Source of the DNA: Sulfitobacter donghicola DSW-25 = KCTC 12864 = JCM 14565
Lineage (GTDB): Bacteria > Pseudomonadota > Alphaproteobacteria > Rhodobacterales > Rhodobacteraceae
Direction: 5' to 3'
Assembly: GCF_000622405.1 (NCBI RefSeq)
Contig: NZ_JASF01000005.1
Coordinates: 992,001-1,056,000, forward strand
DNA length: 64,000 bases
Part shown: positions 1 to 8,624 of the stretch, in pieces
How positions within the stretch are numbered: the first letter of the stretch is position 1
Layout: each line of letters begins with the position of its first letter
Notes under the pieces: generated by a model
Databases searched by the model: none
The model's input: the letters and a program-made list of their open reading frames with translations, nothing else
What the model was told of the DNA's origin: nothing
Made by a program: the position numbers and the translations under genes

Positions 1-124
1 CGACAGCGGCAAAGGTGCCAGCAGGCACAGCCACATTAAGGCCGTCAAGCACAGGCAAAGGCCCACTTGCCGTCTGGTAAGCGTGCCGCGCATTTTTTAT
101 TTCAATGAGATTTTCGATGAGAAT
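1..124 (-). CDS. ABC transporter ATP-binding protein, N-terminal fragment (cut by window edge)
   Basis: The first 124 bases read on the minus strand as the start of a nucleotide-binding domain: IEIKNARHAYQ, then VLDGLNVAVPAGTFAAV, the usual pattern of the first beta strands just before a Walker A motif. It lies directly after the binding-protein gene on the same strand, so it should be the ATPase of that NMT1/SsuA-type importer. The start is odd. The frame is closed by TGA at 181-179, and no ATG, GTG or TTG occurs before the conserved core. ATT at 124-122 or ATC at 118-116, just after an AAAGG at about 126-131, are the only reasonable starts. The rest of the gene is outside the window. Confidence 0.7.
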   Translation of the reverse strand, partial: MLIENLIEIKNARHAYQTASGPLPVLDGLNVAVPAGTFAAV

Positions 125-167
125 ACCTTTGGGTACGGGGCCACCAATGCGGCGACCCCGCTGGTTT

Positions 168-1178
168 TTATTGTAACGTCAAACTGCCATCGGTCGGCAG
201 ATAGCTTGGGTCAAAATACAGCGCTGGGTCTGGCTCGTTGACGAACTCATAAACCGATTTGGTTTGTTCGATCGCGCTGGCCATACGGTCAGCGTCGATG
301 CCGCCCATGCCCTTTTCGATTACGTATTCCGTCAAGACGTTTGCATCGATGGCCATTTGAAGACGCTCGGTTTCAAGCGCGGCGTCAGCTGCTGGGTTAC
401 GGCCCATCAACGCCTTGATCGCCGCGTCAGGTGCCGCAATCGCATCTTTCCACCCCATCGCAACCGCCCCAAGAAACGATGTAACTGCCTGTGGGTTCGC
501 CTCTGCAAAATCGGTATTCACGATGATCGCGTTGCCATAAAGATCGACGCCATAATCGGCCATCAACAGCACTGAAATATCATCTTCCTCAATGCCCAAA
601 CGTTTGAGGTTTAGGGTCGAAGAGAAAGAGAAACCTGTGATTGCGGCGACGTTGCCTTCGGCCAACATGGGCTCTCGCGTCGGAAAGCCAACAGGCTCGA
701 CTGTGATCTTCTCGACATCAATACCGGTTTCAGCGGCAAAGATCGGGAACTGCGCCCAAGCACCGTCAGGGGGAGGCGCGCCCAGTACTTTACCTTCGAG
801 GTCTGATGGTTCGCTCACACCCAAAGACGGGCGACCAACGACAGCAAAAGGCGGTTTATCATAAACCATCATGACAGCGGTGACAGGTGCGTCAGGGTTT
901 TGATCAAGGAAACGCATCAAGGAATTGATATCGGCAAAGCCAATCGGAAACGCGCCAGTTGCCACCTTTGGAATAGCGTCCAATGAACCGGCACCTTCGC
1001 TAATTGTCACTGTCAGGTCGGCATCAGCGAAGTAGCCCGCATCCAATGCATGAAAATAAGGCGCTGAAGGTCCTTCAAATTTCCAATCAAGCGCAAACGG
1101 CATTTTTGTCTCAGCCGCTGCGGGGCTGGCGAGTGCGACGGCAAAAGCCGCAATCATTGCTTTATCAAATCTCATCAT
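168..1178 (-). CDS. NMT1/THI5-like ABC transporter substrate-binding protein
   Basis: Predicted periplasmic binding protein of 336 residues with a signal peptide (hydrophobic stretch at about 8-18, cleavage after ASPAAA near 22). The mature protein begins with LDWKFEGPSAPYFHALDAGYF, typical of the NMT1/SsuA/ThiY superfamily that binds small sulfonates, pyrimidines or nitriles. The ATP-binding gene follows on the same strand about 45 bases downstream. Two ATGs stand in tandem at the start (1178 and 1175); AGGAC just upstream is better spaced for the second. The substrate cannot be told from the sequence. Confidence 0.85.
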   Translation of the reverse strand: MMRFDKAMIAAFAVALASPAAAETKMPFALDWKFEGPSAPYFHALDAGYFADADLTVTISEGAGSLDAIPKVATGAFPIGFADINSLMRFLDQNPDAPVTAVMMVYDKPPFAVVGRPSLGVSEPSDLEGKVLGAPPPDGAWAQFPIFAAETGIDVEKITVEPVGFPTREPMLAEGNVAAITGFSFSSTLNLKRLGIEEDDISVLLMADYGVDLYGNAIIVNTDFAEANPQAVTSFLGAVAMGWKDAIAAPDAAIKALMGRNPAADAALETERLQMAIDANVLTEYVIEKGMGGIDADRMASAIEQTKSVYEFVNEPDPALYFDPSYLPTDGSLTLQ

Positions 1179-1497
1179 TTGTCCTTATAATTCGATATAT
1201 TGGCTTCATGAACAACCTGTACAAAGGCGTTGGCCAGTTCCAAATAAGGCTACCCTCAAAAGAGAAAGACGAGCAAGAAAACACTCTCGCTGAGTATTTT
1301 TTGTGCATAAGTCTAATTTTTAGACGATTCCCAAAACCTCCTCCTAAACGTTGGCAAAGCTCAGCTCAGCCTACCCTTCTGGGCGAAAAAGCTGGCACAT
1401 CCTTTTTGCTGCCCTTTACTGCAAGCGTGAAAACATGGGGCCAGCTATTGGATGCCAAGACGGGGCCGCTAACCTCACAAGGCAACCAATCCTATGG
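1179..1497. other. Intergenic region, 319 bases, no gene seen
   Basis: The region is AT-rich beside the binding-protein gene (around 1185-1215), which suits its promoter on the minus strand. No open frame here resembles a known protein, and I see no strong hairpin. Confidence 0.5.
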
Positions 1498-2757
1498 TTA
1501 GTGCGGCTTTGCTCTCCAGGCCTCAAAGGTTGGACGTAACTGCGCCCCATCAAGAAGGATACTTGGTTTATGAGAAGCCCCTTTGGGGCGGATCAGTTTG
1601 TGCTCGGGGATCGCCCATTTTAGCCAGTTCTGCGGATGATTTGGATCCAGTTTGCCTTGGGCTGTAAGCGGCCCGAAATGATAATTGGTTTGGAACGAAC
1701 GACTGCGGAACCCGATCCCGTTTGCGCGCTGCGATATGATCTCGAACGCTTCAAACATCATGCGGTCGTGCTTACCGAAATCTGCCTCAGGCTTTCTGTC
1801 GATCCAATAATCCTGATAACCACTGGCACAAAAGCTGTGCAGGATTTCCAATGCCGATGCCCAATCACAAAGCGGATGCCGCGCGATGGCCAGCATGAAG
1901 GGCGCGGAATAGATGTCTTGTCCATGTGACACCTCATGTAAATCGTCGGCTGAAAAACCCGCGAACGCCGCTTCGATCTTTTCGATCGGATCACTGTCCC
2001 GAACGATCGGCTCGGCGTTTTTCCACTGGGCGTGCAGCAGCTGTTCGTCTGTGGGTTTTGTGTAGGAAAAGGGAAGGTCGGGCCAGCGGTCCAGTGCCCC
2101 TGCGAGGCGCGGGAAATCGCGAAGCACCCGCGCCTTATTGAATGCCAGCTGGGCGTCCTTGACTTGGCTCGACGACGGGGGATGCCTTTCCCAGATATCC
2201 AGAAAAAAATCTTCAAACTCCGCCTCGGGCAGCACATGCGCAGCCCAGCCATATAAGCATTTGGTCAAATAGGTTGGAGATTTCAGATCCTTGGTCGTGA
2301 CATCGGGCTTGACCAACCTCGACGCGCGCGTTGCCTCAGCCTTTGCTTTTGCAAGAACCTTGCGAGCGGCAGCCAGTTCAGGAGATGCTTGCGGCTCACT
2401 TGACGTGTCCTGCGGCTCGCGTTCGGGCAAACCGGCGGCGACGCGCAAGCTCGAGACTTTTTCTTGTAACGGATGTAATGCCTGGATAGCGCGGTCATAT
2501 TCTGGATGGCGACTGCCGTTGTATAGCTCCTCCATCATCTCGCGAACGAAGGCGTGATATGACCTTGCGATCGGGTCAGCGTTGTCCATCCCACCCGCGT
2601 TGAAATATGCCTCCCATGCTGCGGATGCACGCGCGTGCACTGCGTCAAGACGGGCGCACCGCGCCTTGAATTCCGCGAATTTGCGTTCTTTTGACTGGCT
2701 CACCTGTTCGCCAGTCAAAAGGCGCTTGGCCGCCCAGATCACGTTATCAACCATCAT
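1498..2757 (-). CDS. DUF4274-like protein, function unknown
   Basis: A 419-residue protein with no signal peptide or membrane segment. The first half is charged and alpha-helical, with an Ala/Lys-rich stretch at about 125-150. The segment around 285-315 (AIARHPLCDWASALEILHSF) resembles the short DUF4274 domain, which has an H-x-x-CDxxTAL core. The C-terminal third (NYHFGPLTAQGKLDPNHPQN) is not recognised. It stands alone, with its own AAAGGG ribosome site, about 250 bases downstream of the RTX gene. DUF4274 proteins have no established function; some occur near toxin or immunity genes, but nothing of that kind is adjacent here. Confidence 0.6.
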   Translation of the reverse strand: MMVDNVIWAAKRLLTGEQVSQSKERKFAEFKARCARLDAVHARASAAWEAYFNAGGMDNADPIARSYHAFVREMMEELYNGSRHPEYDRAIQALHPLQEKVSSLRVAAGLPEREPQDTSSEPQASPELAAARKVLAKAKAEATRASRLVKPDVTTKDLKSPTYLTKCLYGWAAHVLPEAEFEDFFLDIWERHPPSSSQVKDAQLAFNKARVLRDFPRLAGALDRWPDLPFSYTKPTDEQLLHAQWKNAEPIVRDSDPIEKIEAAFAGFSADDLHEVSHGQDIYSAPFMLAIARHPLCDWASALEILHSFCASGYQDYWIDRKPEADFGKHDRMMFEAFEIISQRANGIGFRSRSFQTNYHFGPLTAQGKLDPNHPQNWLKWAIPEHKLIRPKGASHKPSILLDGAQLRPTFEAWRAKPH

Positions 2758-3012
2758 CTACCCTTTCTGCTGGACGCAATGATCCCCCGTGAAAGCGGCT
2801 GTTATAGGGCTGGAATTTGATCCAAATTAGATATCTGGCATGACGCTGCCCCTCTAAACCGCCTCCAGTTTTTTGGAGAGGAAGCCCAATGCATGTCGAC
2901 GGCATCTGATCAGCTCTACGACGTTCGATAAATGCCAATTGGAGCTTTGGCATTCAACCAAACGTCCTTTTGACGGGATGAAAAACGATTAAGCAGGCTT
3001 TGGCTCAACGCG
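2758..3012. other. Intergenic region, 255 bases
   Basis: Lies between two minus-strand genes. A small open frame at 2747-2953 has no ribosome site and no recognisable protein. The region probably holds the promoter of the DUF4274-like gene; nothing else is clear. Confidence 0.4.
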
Positions 3013-5436
3013 TTATGTCAGCAATGGATATTCATGTACCGGCGCCCGAATGTCGCTCAGCCAACTGCGAACCATCTTCTTGTTTTCCGAAATGCTGCGG
3101 GCTGTTGGCCCATAAACTGAAATAACATCTTCACATCGAACAGCCGTCCTGAGCCGAGGAAAACTACTCATCAATTCTTCTCGGGCGGCCCGCCCCAATG
3201 TCTCTAGCGCCCTCGGCCCAGGGTAAAAGCTTTCGCTCGGTATTCCCTCGGCAAAGATGATTTGATGGGCTTCGAACATGAGGTGAATATAGGTCACCTG
3301 CCGTTTACCCCGCGCGATCCGGACGTGTGGGATTGCATCTAGTAGATGCGCTGCGCGTCCAAGATTATCCTGCCCCAAAAGCATGCCGTGTTGGCGCGAC
3401 ACAAGCAGATTTCGGTTGGCGCCCATAGCGCCCTTTTTTATGAGCACCGGAAACAGGTTTTCATTCTGCAAAAGCTCTGGCTGCGTTACATGCCGGTGTC
3501 CGATCCACACCACCCGCTGAGGGCCATTGTCCATAGTAATGACCAGATCACCAACCCTAATATCGTCGATCAGGACTTCCCCCCGCGGGGTGCAAATGGC
3601 GGTACCAGAAGTAAAGCAAACAACACCAGTGTTCTCGAAAGTGAAGCTGGAACTATCGGCAGAAGCGCCGATAAACGTAAGGCCCTCGCCCAGCCCGAAC
3701 TGATCGTTGTTACTATAATCAACGGCATCGGGGCCGGTTGTATTGGATTGGTTAAGGACGCCATCATCCGCCTGATCCGCATGCAGCTCAAAGATACTAT
3801 CGTAGAACCCTGACAGATCAATAGAGTCATTATTGGTGGAATCCCCGTCATCCAACGTGCCAGAGTTTCCTGTGTTGAAATCGGCGATCGTATCACTGCC
3901 GTCCCCGACCTCATATTCAAAGACATCGTTACCGCTGCCCCCTACGAGGAGATCATTGCCTGTTCCCCCTGCGATGACATCGTCACCAGTGCCGCCATCA
4001 ACAGTATCATCGCCGCTATCGCCACCAATATTGTCATTGCCAGAACCACCAAAAAGGGAATCATCGCCGGTGCCCCCTCCCATATTGTCATTGCCCGCGC
4101 CACCATCGAGTGTGTCATTCCCTGCATCCCCCCCAATGCCGTCGTTGCCGTCGCCACCAAAAAGCAGGTCGTTGCCGTCGCCGCCACCAAACCCATCATT
4201 TCCATCGCCTGCATAGATCGTGTCATTGCCCGCATCGCCGCCGATGCCATCGTCACCCGCGCCACCAAAGATCAGATCATCGCCACCACCACCACCGATC
4301 CCGTCATCGCCACCATCACCATAGATCAGGTCATTGCCGTCGCCGCCCCCGATGCCATCATTGCCATCACCACCAGACAATGTGTCATCGCCATTACCGC
4401 CGCCGATCCCGTTTGAACCAGCATCCCCCACCGTGATGACATCACCGGCAGTGCCCGAAGCGACCGTTTCTCCATTCGGTAGAATGAACTGCTCGATCTG
4501 GGAAAAGTTGGCAAAGCCGCCGCTGTTGCTGATGATGCCCTGATCGACACCCGTGAATGACACGGTCACCTGACCGGTCAACGCACTTAGATCGATTGTG
4601 TCGATATCGGTACCGCCTTCGCCACCGATGATCGTGTCGTTTCCAAAGTTGTCTTCAAGGATGAACCTGTCTGCATCGTCCCCCCCATCCAGAGAGTCGG
4701 CACCAACACCGCCAAGGATCACATCATCCCCAGAACCACCCGAGATCGTGTCCTGACCATCACCGCCCGAAATGACATCCGCGTCATTCCCCCCGTCGAT
4801 GGCATCGTCCCCGCCGCCAGCCGAAATCGTATCCGCACCGTCTCCGCCAAATACAGTGTCATCACCGCCATAGGCATTCATCTGGGTGCCATCAGCATCG
4901 GTATAGCTTTCGCCAATGTCGTCATCACCAGAGGTTCCTTCGACGGTCCCGTCTAGGAAGGCGTCTTCGACCAAATCATCCCGCAAACCCGCTGCGGTAT
5001 CGATGCCAACAGAAGTAATTTGAATCGATTCAATCGGCTTAGCGCCCAGCGGAGCATTGTCGGCGTTACCGCTATTCCAAGACGTCAGGAATGTGCGGCC
5101 TGTCACATCTTGAACAATCACTAAATGGGCTGGGGCCGTGGTACCGTCACTATAGGTCAAAGTGGCGTAATAGCTTTGGGCAGAATCTAAAACCGCGGCT
5201 ACGCCCTGATACTCAAGGTTCTCACCAGTTGTACCGCTGTCATTTGCCCAAACAACACCATCGTTATCTGCATCTTCAAGGTTTAGGCTTTGGATATTCT
5301 CATGCAGTGGGGTACCAGAGCCACCAAAGGTTTGGCCGACCAGCGCGCCTGCGTTTTCCGATAGGTAATTGCTGTCATCGGTATCCAGATCCGTCAGGAC
5401 CCCGAGAAAAAATGCTTCGATTGTCTGGACTGCCAT
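3013..5436 (-). CDS. RTX calcium-binding repeat protein with C-terminal Hint domain
   Basis: An 807-residue, highly acidic, predicted secreted protein. Residues 1-165 form a unique N-terminal region; residues 190-255 hold a first block of glycine/aspartate nonapeptide repeats (GGxGxDxxx) and residues 340-515 a longer second block. After a linker, a Hint_2-type domain starts at about 607 with CFTSGTAICTPRGE and continues through RVGDLVITMDNG to about 750. Such proteins lack an N-terminal signal and usually leave by type I secretion; calcium folds the repeats outside the cell. The pairing with a Hint domain is common in Rhodobacteraceae but its job is not settled. No type I exporter genes are nearby. 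Start ATG follows a good GGAGGGAAT site. Confidence 0.85.
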   Translation of the reverse strand: MAVQTIEAFFLGVLTDLDTDDSNYLSENAGALVGQTFGGSGTPLHENIQSLNLEDADNDGVVWANDSGTTGENLEYQGVAAVLDSAQSYYATLTYSDGTTAPAHLVIVQDVTGRTFLTSWNSGNADNAPLGAKPIESIQITSVGIDTAAGLRDDLVEDAFLDGTVEGTSGDDDIGESYTDADGTQMNAYGGDDTVFGGDGADTISAGGGDDAIDGGNDADVISGGDGQDTISGGSGDDVILGGVGADSLDGGDDADRFILEDNFGNDTIIGGEGGTDIDTIDLSALTGQVTVSFTGVDQGIISNSGGFANFSQIEQFILPNGETVASGTAGDVITVGDAGSNGIGGGNGDDTLSGGDGNDGIGGGDGNDLIYGDGGDDGIGGGGGDDLIFGGAGDDGIGGDAGNDTIYAGDGNDGFGGGDGNDLLFGGDGNDGIGGDAGNDTLDGGAGNDNMGGGTGDDSLFGGSGNDNIGGDSGDDTVDGGTGDDVIAGGTGNDLLVGGSGNDVFEYEVGDGSDTIADFNTGNSGTLDDGDSTNNDSIDLSGFYDSIFELHADQADDGVLNQSNTTGPDAVDYSNNDQFGLGEGLTFIGASADSSSFTFENTGVVCFTSGTAICTPRGEVLIDDIRVGDLVITMDNGPQRVVWIGHRHVTQPELLQNENLFPVLIKKGAMGANRNLLVSRQHGMLLGQDNLGRAAHLLDAIPHVRIARGKRQVTYIHLMFEAHQIIFAEGIPSESFYPGPRALETLGRAAREELMSSFPRLRTAVRCEDVISVYGPTARSISENKKMVRSWLSDIRAPVHEYPLLT
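3892..4419 (-). repeat. RTX nonapeptide repeat block inside the Hint protein gene
   Basis: About 19 degenerate tandem units of 27 bases encode residues 340-515. Two unit types alternate: the classical GGDGNDLIY-like form and a form reading GDDGIGGG or GNDGIGGD, in which the usual hydrophobic position is followed by extra glycine. A shorter block lies at about 4672-4869. Confidence 0.8.
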
Positions 5437-5737
5437 ATTCCCTCCGCGAGCAATTGCAACTCTACGCTGTCATCAACGTGAAAAGTTGCTGATCGAGGAA
5501 GTAACCACTTCAAGTAAATATGAGGTATATATGGCCGCACCCGCTTTTGACGGGGCCACTGCACAAGCTGCGCAGAAACAATATTCAGACAGGTCTAGGG
5601 CCAAACGGCCATTGGCTTTCTAGGGTAGGCACAGTTTTGTTTTCTTCCGCCGCCGTATCCCAGCAGGAATTAGCGGCGAAAGTTCTATCCTTTTCGACGT
5701 ACCGCCTACGCAGATTGCCCCGCGTGCGTCACAGGCT
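5437..5737. other. Intergenic region, 301 bases
   Basis: Upstream leader of the RTX gene and downstream of kynureninase. There is only a weak inverted repeat (GCCAA/TTGGC around 5600-5616), too short to call a terminator. No coding potential seen. Confidence 0.4.
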
Positions 5738-6934
5738 TCAGGTCACCTTTGAGCGTACTTGGAAACGCTCTTCTTTCCAGATTTCCTTCTTCAGGATTTC
5801 AGCAAGCGTTTCGGCTGCTTTAAGAATGTCGTTTTCATCAATGAACAAGGGTGTGATCCCAAATCGCATGATGTCTGGCGCGCGGAAATCGCCGATGACG
5901 CCAGCGGCGATCAGGGCTTGCATACAGGGGTAACCGTGCTCAAACCGAAACGAGACATGGCTGCCCCGCTCATGCGGATCACGGGGCCCCGCCAAAACCA
6001 CACCAGGGCAGCGCGCCTCAACCTCGCGGATAAACAGCTCGGCCAGTTCGATCGAACGCGCACGTAGGTCATTCATATCGACATCATCCCAAACGTCCAA
6101 AGCCGCTGAAAGCAACGAGAAAGACGCAATTGAAGGGGTGCCGATCCGCATCCGCTCGATCTTGCCTGGCATCGGGCGAAAATCTGTATCAAAGGCAAAC
6201 GGTGCCTCATGTGCGAACCAACCAGAGAGGGCGGGCTGCACAACGTCAATGAGCCGCGGCGCCACATAAATAAAGGCCGGCGCGCCGGGGCCAGCATTCA
6301 GGAACTTATAGGTACACCCAACCGCAAAATCGGCATCAGTGCCGGTAACATCAACAGGGATCGCACCCGCCGAATGCGCCAGATCCCAAACAACAACAGC
6401 ACCATGCGCATGTGCTTTGTCGATGATCGCTTTCATGTCATGTTTGCGGCCTGTGCGGTAATCCACCTCTGTCACCATTACAACGGCAACGTCGTCGTTG
6501 ATCCCAGCCAGCACATCTTCTGGATCGGGGATGCGCAGCTCATAGCCTGCGTCTTTGAGGTTCATCAGGCCCTCAACCATGTAAAGGTCTGTCGGGAAAT
6601 TCCCGTTGTCAGACAGGATCACCTTGCGATCAGGAACCAGAGCCAGACCAGAAGCAACCGCCTGAAACACTTTGATCGAAAGGGTATCCCCAACAACAGT
6701 GGTACCTGCCCCAGCCCCGATCAACCGGCCAATGCGATCCCCTAACGTGTTGGTTTGCATGAACCAGTTTTTGGTATTCCACCCCTTAATCAGCTCTGTG
6801 CGCCATTCATCGTTCAAAAAGCCCATCATCGCGTCGGGCGCCGCTTTGGGCATCGGGCCTAAGGAGTTGCCGTTCAGATAAATCATCCCCTCGGGGATAT
6901 CGAACATTGCGCGGGTTTTGGTGAAATCGGTCAT
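5738..6934 (-). CDS. kynU: Kynureninase
   Basis: PLP-dependent hydrolase that splits kynurenine to anthranilate and alanine (or 3-hydroxykynurenine to 3-hydroxyanthranilate) in tryptophan breakdown. Full length at 398 residues. Family marks are visible: YLNGNSLGPMP at 19-29, WDLAHSAGAIPVD at 183-195 with the PLP-contacting Asp184, and TYKFLNAGPG at 208-217 with Lys210 as the Schiff-base lysine. The start has an AAAGAGG ribosome site. No kynA or kynB is next to it, but a GntR/FCD regulator on the same strand just upstream is a plausible controller. The C-terminal tail beyond 380 is charged and variable. Confidence 0.95.
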   Translation of the reverse strand: MTDFTKTRAMFDIPEGMIYLNGNSLGPMPKAAPDAMMGFLNDEWRTELIKGWNTKNWFMQTNTLGDRIGRLIGAGAGTTVVGDTLSIKVFQAVASGLALVPDRKVILSDNGNFPTDLYMVEGLMNLKDAGYELRIPDPEDVLAGINDDVAVVMVTEVDYRTGRKHDMKAIIDKAHAHGAVVVWDLAHSAGAIPVDVTGTDADFAVGCTYKFLNAGPGAPAFIYVAPRLIDVVQPALSGWFAHEAPFAFDTDFRPMPGKIERMRIGTPSIASFSLLSAALDVWDDVDMNDLRARSIELAELFIREVEARCPGVVLAGPRDPHERGSHVSFRFEHGYPCMQALIAAGVIGDFRAPDIMRFGITPLFIDENDILKAAETLAEILKKEIWKEERFQVRSKVT

Positions 6935-7043
6935 AGGGGCCTCTTTGGGTTTTCAGGAATGGCGACGCATCACCAGTTATTTTTGTTCGCGAGGAAGGGC
7001 GCATTTCATCATCGATATAGACAATATCTCAATACAATTGCTC

Positions 7044-7059
7044 AAATCATATACGATTT
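7044..7059. promoter_or_regulatory. Candidate operator, AAATC-N6-GATTT
   Basis: An interrupted inverted repeat in the AT-rich space between the GntR gene and kynU. Its place upstream of kynU fits a regulator site, but the half-sites are short and the surrounding DNA is AT-rich, so chance is possible. Confidence 0.3.
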
Positions 7060-7109
7060 TGATTTCCAATCAATCTTTGAAACCACAAATATAGTGACCC
7101 GCAACTTTC

Positions 7110-7808
7110 CTATTTCGCCGAAAAGACTTCGCTAAAGAAACGAGAAGCGAATTGAAAATGCTCTTCGAGCAATGCCGTTGCCGATTTCTCATCTCGGTCA
7201 AGGGTCGCTTGCATCAAAAACGTGTGGTGTTCGAGCCGCAAAGATTGCCGCAGCAGATCTTTCAAATCCTGATTTTCCTCCAGCAACGCAACCAATCCGT
7301 CACCTAGGGTAAACCGTAATATGCGATCTAGCTGTTCCGTTATTTGCCTTTGAAAGGCTGATAACCATTTTGAATTGGCCCCCGTGATCAGCGCCTCGTG
7401 AAAGCACTGGTGCTTTTCTGCCCATTTATCCTGCAGGGCCAGCTGCTGTGTATCTATTGGCAGGTCGAGCTTTGACAGTTGGTAATGCGAGGCCACAATC
7501 CCGCTTTCCCATTGATCGCCCCCTTGCTGGATCGACTCGCGCAATAAGGCGGTTTCAATAACGAGGCGGGCGTTTTCAAGATCACGAATTTCCTCAATAG
7601 AAATCGGCGCGGAACGGAAACCACGATTGATGGCCGACACCACCAGACTTTCGGCCTCCAACCGGCGTAGGGCTTCGCGAACGGGCGTACTACCAAAACT
7701 GCTCTCTTGGCCAAGCGTTTGAATCCTCAACGGGGCGTCGGGGGGAATGCTGCCATCCAATATCCGCCTGCGCAGGTATTCATAGGCCTGATCGGATTTA
7801 GGGGTCAT
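7110..7808 (-). CDS. GntR family (FadR/FCD subfamily) transcriptional regulator
   Basis: Predicted 232-residue DNA-binding regulator. The N-terminal winged helix (SDQAYEYLRRRILDG, then STPVREALRRLEAESLV) is followed by an all-helical FCD ligand domain with the usual metal/ligand histidines in the second half. A longer reading from 7904 is open, but it adds 32 residues that do not fit the family; ATG at 7808 has a GGAAGG site eight bases upstream and gives the normal length. It lies upstream of and codirectional with kynU, so regulation of kynurenine breakdown is a reasonable inference. Confidence 0.88.
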   Translation of the reverse strand: MTPKSDQAYEYLRRRILDGSIPPDAPLRIQTLGQESSFGSTPVREALRRLEAESLVVSAINRGFRSAPISIEEIRDLENARLVIETALLRESIQQGGDQWESGIVASHYQLSKLDLPIDTQQLALQDKWAEKHQCFHEALITGANSKWLSAFQRQITEQLDRILRFTLGDGLVALLEENQDLKDLLRQSLRLEHHTFLMQATLDRDEKSATALLEEHFQFASRFFSEVFSAK

Positions 7809-7915
7809 TCGCGACCTTCCCAATTTGGAAATTACATACAGATCCAAGTATCGTACATAATCCGCCCAGTACTGACAACGCGGTGCCCCCTGGGCGGGCT
7901 TCAAAGTTGTCGCCG

Positions 7916-8560
7916 CTAGGGATCACCAGATAGCAAAGCCGCAGAGCCGGATAGGTCGATGAGCTCGGCAATTGATCCAATCGCCATTTTTTCAAGAATC
8001 CGTGCGCGGTGGTGGTCTACGGTACGGGGGCTAATTTCCAATTGCCGACCGACCTCTTTGCTGGAGGTCGTAGAGGGGTGTTTGATGATAAATATCGCGA
8101 CTTCCTTTTCGCGCGCCGTGAGCAGATCAAACCTCTTGCGGGCAGTTTTGGTTACCTCTTCTGCATTACGCGCCGCTAAATCGTTTTCGAAAGCGGTCTG
8201 GATACAGGCAAGCAGTTCGCTTTGACGAAACGGTTTTTCCAGAAAATCCACGGCTCCCGCCTTCATCGCCTGAACAGACTCGGGCACGCCGCCCTGTCCG
8301 GAAATAAAGATAATCGGAACAAAAGCGTTCATCCCTGCCAAGTGCTTTTGAAGGTCTAAACCATTCAACCCCGGCATCCCGTAATCCAACACAAGACAGC
8401 CAGGCCGCTTTGGGTCAAACGCGTCAAGAAAGGTTTCAGCGGACGGATAACTCTCAACCTGAAACCCGCGTTTATCCAAGGCGCGCGCAAGGCTTGCCCG
8501 AATGCGGTCATCATCGTCGACAAGAAAAACAGTCGAGGTTTCATAGTTTGTGAGTGTCAA
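7916..8560 (-). CDS. FixJ/DctR-like response regulator (REC + LuxR-type HTH)
   Basis: A 214-residue response regulator. The receiver domain carries the acidic pocket VDDDD at 14-18 and the phosphoacceptor Asp59 in LVLDYGMPG; EKPF holds the conserved Lys. The output domain at about 145-200 is a LuxR/NarL helix-turn-helix (LTAREKEVAIFII, then SPRTVDHHRARILEKM). It starts with TTG: AGGG lies six bases upstream and no ATG or GTG fits. The histidine kinase gene is just upstream on the same strand. The pair resembles DctS/DctR of Rhodobacter capsulatus, which controls a TRAP transporter, and here too a TRAP operon is divergent. Confidence 0.9.
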   Translation of the reverse strand: MTLTNYETSTVFLVDDDDRIRASLARALDKRGFQVESYPSAETFLDAFDPKRPGCLVLDYGMPGLNGLDLQKHLAGMNAFVPIIFISGQGGVPESVQAMKAGAVDFLEKPFRQSELLACIQTAFENDLAARNAEEVTKTARKRFDLLTAREKEVAIFIIKHPSTTSSKEVGRQLEISPRTVDHHRARILEKMAIGSIAELIDLSGSAALLSGDP

Positions 8561-8624
8561 ATCAGGCCCTTACTCTAATCTGTGTCGATGCGCCTAATAC
8601 ACGCGACGCCGCTGAGATTATACA

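Noticed and set aside
2747..2953. 68-residue minus-strand open frame upstream of the DUF4274-like gene
   Set aside because: Overlaps the real gene start, has no ribosome site and no family resemblance.
4110..4436. Plus-strand open frame rich in His and Arg
   Set aside because: It is the antisense of the RTX repeat DNA; repetitive GC-rich codons keep many frames open. No ribosome site or known protein.
5600..5616. Terminator after kynU
   Set aside because: GCCAA/TTGGC is a five-base stem without a T run and more than 120 bases from the stop.
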